Positions 1 through 10,400 of a stretch of DNA of 64,000 bases are shown in pieces (positions within the stretch are counted from its first letter, which is position 1; each line of letters opens with the position of its first letter). The stretch is from NCBI RefSeq assembly GCF_024137025.1, contig NZ_JAMYJR010000012.1, forward strand, positions 107,713-171,712. Reading direction: 5' to 3'. The position numbers and the translations under genes were made by a program. The notes beneath the pieces are model-generated. The model did not search any database, was not told where the DNA came from, and saw only the letters and a list, made by a program, of their open reading frames with translations. The stretch comes from Paractinoplanes aksuensis (GTDB lineage Bacteria; Actinomycetota; Actinomycetes; Mycobacteriales; Micromonosporaceae).

Positions 1-525
1 CGCCTCGAAGAGATCCTGGACGGGGCGCTGGCCCGGGGCGAGAGCGCGCTGTGCTTCACGCAGTTCGCCCGCTTCGGGGCGATGCTGACGCCGCACCTGG
101 CCGCCCGGTTCGGGGTGCCGGTGCGCTACCTGCACGGCGGCACGTCCCGCAAGGAGAGGGACGCCATGGTGGCCGCGTTCCAGGCCGACGAGCGGCCCGG
201 CATCTTCGTGCTCTCGCTCAAGGCCGGCGGCACCGGGCTCAACCTGACCGCGGCCAACCACGTGGTGCACGTCGACCGCTGGTGGAACCCGGCCACCGAG
301 GAACAGGCCACCGACCGCGCCTTCCGCATCGGCCAGCAGCGCGACGTGCAGGTGCACACGCTGGTCTGCCTGGGCACGCTCGAGGAAAGGATCGACCGCC
401 TGCTGGCCGACAAGGGCGTGCTGGCCGCCCGCGTCGTCGGCAACGGCGAGGGGTGGCTGACCGCCCTGTCCACGACCGAGATCCGCGACCTGCTGACCCT
501 CGCCCCGGAGGCCATCGTTGACTGA
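1..525 (+). CDS. SNF2/DEAD-box family helicase, C-terminal part (5' end outside window)
   Basis: This is the last 174 codons of a SNF2-type ATP-dependent helicase/translocase that remodels or moves along duplex DNA. The frame is open from base 1, so the gene begins before the window. The visible part is the second RecA-like lobe: HGGTSRKERDAMV, then motif V (KAGGTGLNL), then motif VI around QATDRAFRIGQ, the arginine-finger segment shared by SNF2 enzymes. It ends at TGA 523-525. The next gene on the same strand encodes a SWIM zinc-finger protein; this pairing is common in actinobacteria and suggests joint action on DNA. The ATPase lobe with Walker A and B lies outside the window, so substrate and subfamily cannot be judged. 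Confidence 0.93.
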   Translation, partial: RLEEILDGALARGESALCFTQFARFGAMLTPHLAARFGVPVRYLHGGTSRKERDAMVAAFQADERPGIFVLSLKAGGTGLNLTAANHVVHVDRWWNPATEEQATDRAFRIGQQRDVQVHTLVCLGTLEERIDRLLADKGVLAARVVGNGEGWLTALSTTEIRDLLTLAPEAIVD

Positions 526-572
526 CGCCGCCCTCCGAATTGCTCGCCCCGCTGCCCCACTCGCCGTCGACG

Positions 573-765
573 TTCCTGCTGGGGCGGCCCTGCCGCTGTC
601 GGCGTTTCCGTCGGGCCGACCATTCGCAAGGCGGCGTTTCCGCGTTCCTACTGGGGCGGCCCTGCCGCTGCCGGCGTTTCCGCCGGGCCGACCATTCGCA
701 AGGCGGCGTTTCCGCCGGGGCGACCTTTCCGCTGCCGGCGTTCCCGGCGGGCCGATCGGAGCTCG
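573..765 (+). repeat. 72-bp tandem repeat, two copies plus a degenerate third
   Basis: Two 72-bp copies at 573-644 and 645-716 differ at four positions. A degenerate partial third copy runs to about 765. The unit is a multiple of three, so the frame of the following SWIM gene stays open through it and would read a basic 24-residue repeat (core GRPCRCRRFRRADHSQGG). It sits between the helicase stop and the likely SWIM start. It may be a recent duplication in a leader, or a translated basic N-terminal extension. Confidence 0.8.
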
Positions 766-818
766 CCGCCTGCTTCCTCGGCCTGTGGCCCCTTTCCTCT
801 CGCGGGTGGGGGTTCGTG

Positions 819-1652
819 GTGAGTGACGATCGGCTGGCGGTCGCGTTCCTCGGGACGTTCGAGTCGTTGCGGATGGGGCCGACGTTCGCGCGGGGGCGGC
901 GGGACGAGCGGTCGGGGCACGTGCGCAGCCTGACCATCTCGAGCAGCCTGGTGGTCGCGCAGGTGCGCGGGCCCGAGGACCCGCGGGCGTTCCGGGCGCG
1001 GATCGCGGTGCGGGCGTTCGGGGCGTCCGAGTGGGCGGCGCTGGAAGAGGCGATGGCGAGCGAGGCGCGATTTGCGGCCTCGCTGCTGGGCGGACGAATG
1101 CCGGACGGGATCGCCGACGTGTTCGCCGCGGCCGGGCTCAGCCTGGTGCCGTTGTCGCTCGACGAAGTGGCGATGGACTGCTCGTGCGAGCGCTGGCCGA
1201 TGCCGTGCGTGCATCTCGCGGCTACCTGTTACGCGGTGGCCCGCAGTTTCCAGGAGGACCCGTTCGGCGCTTTCACGTGGCGGGGGCGCGGGCGGGACGA
1301 GTTGCTGGTCCATTTGCGCGAACTCCGCAGCGCTCACGCGGTCGCTGCCTCCTCTTCGGGGAGCGGAGCGGCGGGCGGTCATGGCGCGGGCTCCTCGGTG
1401 GGCGGTTACGGCGCGGGCTCGTCGGCGGGCGCGCGGACCGATGAGCCTGCGGGGTCGGGCGAGGACCTCGGCGAGGTGGACCACTTCTGGGGGAGCGCGG
1501 GGCCGGCGGCGGTGCCGGTCGGTGGACGACCGGGGGCGGTGAGCCGGCCGGACGCCCTGCTCGACCAGCTTGATCCACCGCCGTTGGCCGAGGCCGGGCG
1601 GCCGATCGTCGAGGTGCTGCGGCCCGCTTATCGGGCCCTGCCGGACGAATAG
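819..1652 (+). CDS. SWIM zinc-finger domain protein
   Basis: The SWIM motif CxC...CxH is present as C121, C123, C130 and H132 (DCSCERWPMPCVH), a zinc-binding fold tied to nucleic-acid or protein contacts. The upstream part (FARGRRDERSGHVRSL, then a beta-rich stretch) matches the usual N-terminus of SWIM proteins encoded beside SNF2 helicases. The C-terminus has a Gly/Ser/Ala-rich linker and a short acidic-hydrophobic end. I chose GTG 819 because a G-rich Shine-Dalgarno run lies just upstream and family homology begins there; GTG 816 is equally possible. The frame stays open back to 540 through a 72-bp repeat, so a longer form with a basic repetitive N-terminus cannot be excluded. It probably works with the upstream helicase. 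Confidence 0.82.
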   Translation: MSDDRLAVAFLGTFESLRMGPTFARGRRDERSGHVRSLTISSSLVVAQVRGPEDPRAFRARIAVRAFGASEWAALEEAMASEARFAASLLGGRMPDGIADVFAAAGLSLVPLSLDEVAMDCSCERWPMPCVHLAATCYAVARSFQEDPFGAFTWRGRGRDELLVHLRELRSAHAVAASSSGSGAAGGHGAGSSVGGYGAGSSAGARTDEPAGSGEDLGEVDHFWGSAGPAAVPVGGRPGAVSRPDALLDQLDPPPLAEAGRPIVEVLRPAYRALPDE

Positions 1653-1794
1653 GCCGGGCGCCTGACTGGTTGGATTAATCCCTTAGTAGGGCTTTCGTCC
1701 CTGATGAAGTAAGTGCTGTGGAAATACACGGTTACGTGCTGCGTAGGTGATCTTCTTCTCGCGACGTGATGTCTTGGCGAGAAAAAGGTGTGAA

Positions 1795-4328
<2,534 letters not shown>

Positions 4329-4692
4329 TGCCCATCCTTCACCCACAAAATTCCGACCCAGGAACTGTACTGAGCCCTCGTGACCATCGACCGCTCGCGT
4401 CCCTCGGCAAGAGCTTCCCACCAATTTCCCCTCGCGCCCGACCCTGTGGACAACGGCCGTGCCGGTTCGCCGCCCTGTGGAAAACTCGGCGCGAAATTCG
4501 GCGCTGTCTTTAGGGTGGGGGCTCCCCCAGGGCGGGTGGGCTGGCGGCTGCGAGCCGATGGGCTGGGGGCGGCGGGCCGACGTGCGGCAGGCGGTGGCTG
4601 GGCGGCGCGCCGAAGGGCTGGGGAGCGGCGGGCCCACGAGCGGCGGGCCCACGAGCGGCGGGCGGTGGGCTGGTTGCGGCTGGTGGCGCGCT
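4329..4692. other. Intergenic region with 15-bp direct repeats
   Basis: This stretch separates two minus-strand genes and holds no supportable gene. The 3' two-thirds is strongly G-rich on the plus strand and contains tandem 15-bp copies (GAGCGGCGGGCCCAC) at 4623-4637 and 4638-4652, with a partial third. The part nearest 4329 should hold the promoter of the zinc-ribbon SDR gene; I could not identify clear hexamers. Confidence 0.6.
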
Positions 4693-5604
4693 TCAGGCGA
4701 GGACGGGTAGGGCGGCGACGGTGTCGTGCAGGGCTCGGACCAGGGCGTCGGTCAGGGGGTTGGGGCGGCGGCGTGGGGTGACGATGCCGATGTAGCGGCA
4801 CGGGCACGGTGGGGCCAGCGGCACCGCGGCCAGGCCGGGCTGGGCACCGGCCGTCAGCGCGACCTGCGGGATCATGCTGATGCCGACCTCGGCCCGGACC
4901 AGGGACTGGGCGAAGATGTAGTCCGTGCCGCGGCACGCCGTGCGGATCTCGAAGCCGGCCAGGGCCGCGTAGTGGCCGAGCATGTCGACGATCTCGAGGC
5001 AGCCGTGGACCCAGCGCTCCTCGGCCAGTTCGGCGATCGTCAGCGATTCGCGCGCGGCCAGGGGGTGGGCGGCCGGCAGCACGATCCACATGGGGTCGTC
5101 CAGCAGTGGGGCGTAGGCCAGACCGGAGCGGTCTCCCGGTCGTACGGGGGGAATCTCGTCGAAGTGGTAGACGAGCGCGAGGTCGGCCGCGCCGGAGCGC
5201 ACGAGGGGCAGGGCGTCCTCGGGGTCGTTCTCGAGGACGGTGAACTCGACGCCTGGGCGTTCGGCCGCGAAGCGGGTCAAAGCCGCGGGCAGCAGGCCCT
5301 GGCCGCCGCTGGTGAACGTCGCGACGGTCAGGCTGTCGGCCTGGCCCAGGCGGGCGATCTCGCGTTCGGCGTGGGCCAGTTCGGCTGCTATCGCCTCGCC
5401 CGCCTCGACCAGCACGCGGCCGGCGGCGGTGAGCTCGACGCCGCGTGTGCTGCGGAGCACGACGGCCGCCCCGAGTTCGCGTTCCAGGGCTGCGACCTGC
5501 TGGGACACGGCCGATGGGGTCAACCGGAGCGAGGTCGCGGCCTGGTTGAAGCTGCCCAGCCGCGCCACCTCGCGGAGAACGGCCACCCGGCGCACGTCGA
5601 TCAT
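4693..5604 (-). CDS. LysR-family transcriptional regulator
   Basis: This 303-residue protein has the standard LysR plan. Residues 2-60 are a winged HTH (LREVARLGSFNQAATSL, then TPSAVSQQVAALE) and residues 90-295 an inducer-binding domain of the periplasmic-binding-protein fold (SLTVATFTSGGQGLLP). It is transcribed divergently from an EamA-type exporter with only 70 bp between the two starts, the classical arrangement in which a LysR protein controls its neighbour and itself from a shared operator. The inducer is not deducible from sequence. Confidence 0.93.
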   Translation of the reverse strand: MIDVRRVAVLREVARLGSFNQAATSLRLTPSAVSQQVAALERELGAAVVLRSTRGVELTAAGRVLVEAGEAIAAELAHAEREIARLGQADSLTVATFTSGGQGLLPAALTRFAAERPGVEFTVLENDPEDALPLVRSGAADLALVYHFDEIPPVRPGDRSGLAYAPLLDDPMWIVLPAAHPLAARESLTIAELAEERWVHGCLEIVDMLGHYAALAGFEIRTACRGTDYIFAQSLVRAEVGISMIPQVALTAGAQPGLAAVPLAPPCPCRYIGIVTPRRRPNPLTDALVRALHDTVAALPVLA

Positions 5605-5674
5605 AAGCTCACCTAATCACCACATCAGCAAGTCAGTACTACCGCTTACTACCGTACGGGAGCAGGGTCGAGGT

Positions 5675-6577
5675 GTGAATCGACGCGCCTGGTTTCTCTT
5701 CCTCGTGGTCTCGGTGCTCTGGGGCATCCCGTACTTCCTGATCAAGATCGCCATCGAGGACCTGTCGCCGCTGCTCGTGGTCTTCGGCCGGGTCGCCATC
5801 GCCGCGCTGGTGCTGCTGCCCATCGCGGCCGCCCGCGGCTCGCTGGCCAGCCTGCGCGGGCGCATGGGCCCCGTGATCGTGCTGGCCTTCGTGCACATCC
5901 TCGGGCCGTTCCTGCTCATCACCCACGGCGAGACGCACATCAGCTCCTCGCTGACCGGCCTGCTCATCGCCGTCGAGCCGGTGGCGATCGCGCTGCTCAT
6001 GGCCCGCACCGAGCGGCTCACCCGGATCCGCGTGGCCGGCCTGGTCCTCGGCTTCGGGGGCGTGGCCCTGCTGGTCGGGCTCGACCTCTCCGGCGACCGC
6101 CTCGGGCTGCTCGGCGCGGGCATGGTGCTGGTCGCCGCGATCAGCTACGCGGTGGCCACGATGCTCGTGCAGCGCCGCCTGTCCGACGTGCCGACCGAGT
6201 CGCTGGTCGGCGCCACGACCGGCATCACCGCGCTGGCCCTGCTCCCGTTCACGGCCTTCGCATTGCCGACCCAGCCCGTACGCACGGAGGCCTGGGCTTC
6301 TCTGGCCGTCCTCGGCTTGTTCTGCACGGCGCTGGCCCTGCTCGCCTTCTACCAGCTCATCGGCCAGGTCGGCTCGACCCGGGCCGGCCTGGTCACCTAC
6401 GTGAACCCGGTGGTGGCCGTCCTGCTCGGCGTGGCGCTGCTCGACGAGCACTTCGGCCTCAGCACGATCGCCGGGTTCGCCCTGGTCGCGGCCGGCTGCT
6501 GGCTCTCGACCCGCCCGGTCCCGGTCGCGCCGCTGCCGGTGCCCAGCGCCGCCATGGCCGGGGAGCGCGCGGTGTAA
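5675..6577 (+). CDS. EamA-family (DMT superfamily) transporter
   Basis: This 300-residue integral membrane protein has ten predicted helices in two EamA repeats. The first repeat begins [19 protein letters not shown] and the second about residue 150 ([18 protein letters not shown]). Members of this drug/metabolite transporter superfamily mostly export small metabolites or amino acids. GTG 5675 was chosen because AGGGTCGAGG precedes it and it places the first helix at the N-terminus; longer upstream openings overlap the divergent LysR gene. Its regulator is probably that LysR protein. A strong hairpin follows at 6608-6652. The substrate cannot be inferred. Confidence 0.92.
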   Translation: MNRRAWFLFLVVSVLWGIPYFLIKIAIEDLSPLLVVFGRVAIAALVLLPIAAARGSLASLRGRMGPVIVLAFVHILGPFLLITHGETHISSSLTGLLIAVEPVAIALLMARTERLTRIRVAGLVLGFGGVALLVGLDLSGDRLGLLGAGMVLVAAISYAVATMLVQRRLSDVPTESLVGATTGITALALLPFTAFALPTQPVRTEAWASLAVLGLFCTALALLAFYQLIGQVGSTRAGLVTYVNPVVAVLLGVALLDEHFGLSTIAGFALVAAGCWLSTRPVPVAPLPVPSAAMAGERAV

Positions 6578-6607
6578 CGATCGTGGCCCCTGGGCACCAC
6601 AAGGACA

Positions 6608-6652
6608 GGCGAGGCCGAGCGACCCTGCGCCAGCGGGCCGCTCGGCCTCGCC
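6608..6652 (+). terminator. Hairpin terminator after the EamA gene
   Basis: A perfect 14-bp inverted repeat, GGCGAGGCCGAGCG at 6608-6621 and its complement at 6639-6652, encloses a 17-nt loop 31 bp after the transporter stop. No U tract follows. Confidence 0.7.
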
Positions 6653-6673
6653 GCCGTTCGTCAACACATCGAT

Positions 6674-6715
6674 GTTCACCTGGTCTTTTTCGCTGTTGAT
6701 CGGCATAAGGTGAAC
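6674..6715 (+). promoter_or_regulatory. Inverted repeat covering the SDR ribosome-binding site
   Basis: GTTCACCT at 6674-6681 is perfectly complementary to AGGTGAAC at 6708-6715. The right arm contains the only Shine-Dalgarno-like sequence (AAGG, 6707-6710) ahead of the SDR start at 6719. It could be a protein operator or an mRNA hairpin that masks the ribosome-binding site. Confidence 0.45.
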
Positions 6716-6718
6716 GAC

Positions 6719-7456
6719 ATGGGGCGGCGGATTCTGATCACGGGGGCTCGGCGCGGCATCGGGGCGGCCATCGCCGTCGGGCTGGCCCGGCCCGGGCACA
6801 AGCTGTGGCTGCATCACCTGGCCGCCGCCGACGAGGCCGAGAACGTGGCCCGGCTCTGCCGTGACCTCGGCGCCGAGGCGACGCTGCTCGACGCCGACCT
6901 GAGCGACCCGGGCGCGGTCCGCGAACTGGCCGAGCGGGCCGGGGCGATCGACGTGCTGGTCAACAACGCGGCCAAGGCCTCCAACGTGGACTTCGCCGAA
7001 TTGCCGCTGGCCGAGTGGCAGCAGACGTTCGCGGTCAACGTCACCGCGCCGATGCTGCTGGCCCAGGCGCTCAGCGCGGGCATGGCCGAGCGGGGCTGGG
7101 GGCGCATCGTCAACGTGGTCTCGCCGACCGTGCGGATGGGTGGCCCGTCCGGCCCGGCCTACGTGTCGAGCAAGGCGGCGCTGATCGGGCTGACCCGGTC
7201 GCTGGCCCGCGCGCTCGGCCCGGCCGGGATCACCGTCAACGCGCTGTCGCCGGGCGCCATCCGCACCGAGGGTGAGGCCGAGTTGGCCGCGGGCCGGGAC
7301 GCCGAGGCGCACGCGCCGTTGCTGGCCACCCAGGCCCTGCCGCGCGCGCTGGTCCCGGAGGACCTGGTCGCCACCGTGCGGTTGCTGGTGTCGGAGGGCT
7401 CGGGCGCGCTCACCGGGCAGGTGCTCGAGGTCGGCGGCGGCCTGGTCTTCCGCTGA
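6719..7456 (+). CDS. SDR-family oxidoreductase (FabG-like)
   Basis: This 245-residue classical short-chain dehydrogenase/reductase has the cofactor motif TGARRGIG (residues 8-15), an NNAA motif, and an intact catalytic triad S135, Y148 and K152 (YVSSK). The C-terminus has the usual SPGAIRTEGE loop and GGGLVF end. It would reduce a ketone or oxidise an alcohol using NAD(P)(H). ATG 6719 was preferred to GTG 6710 because AAGG sits 8 nt upstream of the ATG but overlaps the GTG. It converges on the MMPL gene with 4 bp between stop codons. There is no pathway context that would name a substrate. Confidence 0.92.
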   Translation: MGRRILITGARRGIGAAIAVGLARPGHKLWLHHLAAADEAENVARLCRDLGAEATLLDADLSDPGAVRELAERAGAIDVLVNNAAKASNVDFAELPLAEWQQTFAVNVTAPMLLAQALSAGMAERGWGRIVNVVSPTVRMGGPSGPAYVSSKAALIGLTRSLARALGPAGITVNALSPGAIRTEGEAELAAGRDAEAHAPLLATQALPRALVPEDLVATVRLLVSEGSGALTGQVLEVGGGLVFR

Positions 7457-7460
7457 GGTC

Positions 7461-10400
7461 CTACTCGCCCGGCTGTTCCGGGTCGGGCTTGCGGCGCGGC
7501 TTGGGCACCTGGTCGGCCAGGGTGGCCGGGCGGCGGGCGGGCTTCGGCTTCTCCGAGGTCGTACGGCGAGGCCGGCTGCTGTACTGGGCCAGGTCGGCCG
7601 GCCGCGACTCCCGCAGGTGGTCGCCGAGGTCGGCCGGGCGCGACTCGCGCAGGTGGTCACCCAGGTCGGCCGGGCGCCGGGGGGTGGTCGGCGGATTTGC
7701 GTACGACGGAGCGGGCGTCACCGGCGGGGCCGTCTCCGCGGCCGGGGCCGTGGGTTCCTGCCCCGGGCGGAACGAGTACGGCTGTTCGCCCTGAGTCGCG
7801 GGCCGTCGCAACGGAGTGGGGTCCGGTTCGGCGGGCCGGCGCGGGGCGAAGAGGCCGCCCAGGTCGGGGCGGCGGGTGCCGCTCTCGGCCGGCGGCGGCT
7901 CGGTGGCGAACGGGCGGTTCAGCTCGGACCGCGGCGGCAGCGGTTCGGCGGCGGGCGGCAGCAGCGGGCGCTGGGGGAGCGGCTCGGCGGCGCGCGTCGG
8001 CTCCGGGGCCCGCTGTGGCGGCACGATCCGCTGGGGCAGAGGCTCGGCGGCGGGCGGCGGAACGATCCGCTGGGGCAGAGGCTCGGCCGCAGGCGGCGGG
8101 ACGATCCGCTTCGGCAGGGGCTCAGCCGCGGGCGGCGTCACTGAACGCCGGGGCAACGGGTCCGCGCTCGTCCCGGGCACGAACGGCACCGAACGCGGCG
8201 TGTCGGTGGGAGACACCGGGCGCTTGGGCAGCGGCTCGGCGACGGTCTCAGCCGTCGGAACTGGACGCTTCGGTAGGGGCTCGGCGACCGTTTCGGCTGT
8301 CGGTGCGGGGCGCTTGGGCACCGGTTCAGCGATGGTCTCGGCGGTCGGCGCCGGGCGCTTGGGCAGCGGCTCGGAGACCGTTCCGGCTGTCGGGGCCGCC
8401 GACTCGACCGGGTCGGTCTTGGGGGTTTCGAGGCGGCGGGCGCGGTCGATCGCGGTGGCGTCCAGGCGACGGGTCGACTCGAGGCCGGGCACCTGCAGGC
8501 GCCGGGTGGCCTCCAGGTCGGGCGCGTCGAAGCTGCGCGTGACGTCGAGCTCCGGCTCCTCGACGGCAGCCGGCGTCGGCGTGGCGGCGGGCGGGTCGAG
8601 GTCGGGCAGGACGATGCTGCCCGAGGTCTCCGGGTCGGGCGTCTCGAACGTGCGCGCCACCTGGCGGTTCGGGGCCTCGAACGTCGGCGCCGGTTCCGGG
8701 TCGTCGAGGCTGCGCGGCGTGGCCAGGTTGCGGGTGCTTTCGAAGTCGGGCCGGTCACCGAAGTACGGGACGGTGGACTCCGGCGCGGACGGCAGCTCCA
8801 GCGAGCTGGCGAACGTCCCCGCCGACGACGGCGCGAAGAAGAAGTCGTCGGGCGCGGAGTAGTCCGGCTCGGTGCCCCGCGACTCCGAGCGGTAGACGCC
8901 CGGCATCGGGTAGTAAGGCTCCGGCTGGTACGAGGGGACGAACGGCTCGTCCGGAACCGTCTCACCCTCGACCACGTCATCGGCGACCGGTTCGGCCTCG
9001 GCCACCTTTTCGGCGACGGGTTCCTCAACGTCTTCCACGGCAGCGGCCGGGCCGTCTTCCACGGCAGTGGGCGGGACATCTTCCGCACCGGGGGCCGGCA
9101 CGTCTTCCACAGCAACGGCCGGGACGTCCTCCGCGGCAGCGGGCGGGACATCTTCCGCACCGGGGCCCGGGGCAACTTCCGCGGCACGAGCCGGGACATC
9201 TTCCACGACAGGGGCCGGGACATCTTCCACGGCAGGAGCCGGGATGGCTTCTTCGGCAGCAGCCGGGGCGTCCTCCGCAACAGGGGCCGGGACGGCGTCG
9301 CTGGCCGGTGTCGGGACGGCGTCCACAACGGGGGCTGAGACTTCCTTCCCCGCGGCCGCCGGGACCTTTTCAACAACCGGGGTCGGAGCGCCCGACTCCA
9401 CGGCGCCGGGGGAGGCGTCCTCGACGACCGCCGAGATGTTTTCGTCCGAGGCGAGCAGCGGAGCGTGGTCGTCATCGGTCGTCGGGGCATCCGTGTCGAC
9501 TCCCGCGGAGTCGGCCGTCGCAGACGCGAAATCCTCCTTCGCGGGCCCGGCGGCCGCGGTTTCCTCAGTGGCGGCGACCGGTTCGTCGTCACCCTCCGAG
9601 GCGATGTCAGCATCTGCGTCGTCCGACTTATCGCTCTCCACCGAACCGGCCACCGGCTCGTCGGAAGCGAAGTCAGAGGCGGAGGGCGCGGTGGCGGAGG
9701 GGTCGGAAGCGGCGGTGGCGGAGGGGTCGGAAGCGGCGGGGTCAGAGGCGGATGGGTCGGGCTCGTCGGAGGACGAGTCGTGAGCGGGGGAGCCGGCCGC
9801 GAAGGGCTCGGCGTCGACGATTTCCGCGTCGACGTGCTCGTCGTCCGGTTCGTCGTTCTTGGCGGGTTTCTTGTTCTGGGCCGGCTCGATCTCGTCGTCC
9901 TCGATGATCTCGGCGTCGACGATGTCGTCGTCCACCGGCGCGGCCGGCAACGCCGGCACCACAGCCGACCCCGACTTGGCCTCGGTGATCTTCGGCAGGA
10001 TCTGGGTCGCCGCCTCCTCGCCGATCGGGATCGACCGCCCCATCATCCCCGGCGGCAGCAGCATGACCCCCGCCGCCTCCCGGTCCCAGGCCGAGTACTT
10101 CGAAGCCGAGGGCCCCGGCGGCAACGCCAGCACCGCCGTCACCTCACCCACCGCGTGCCGCCCCGACGTCAGCGCCGGGGCCTCTTCCCCCGCGTGTTCG
10201 GCCAGCCCCGCCCTCTCCTGCAAGCGGCGCCAGGACGCCGGCGCCCACCAGGCCGCGTTCCCCATCAGCCCGAGCACGGCCGGCACCAGCAGCATCCGGA
10301 CGACCGTGGCGTCCAGCAGCAGGGCCACGATCATGCCGACCCCGACGAACCGCATGGTCGTCACCGACGACAGCGCGAACGCCCCGGTCACCACGATCAG

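Noticed and set aside
573..716. 72-bp tandem copies as a CRISPR-like array
   Set aside because: There are no spacers between copies, only two full units and no cas genes; simple tandem duplication.
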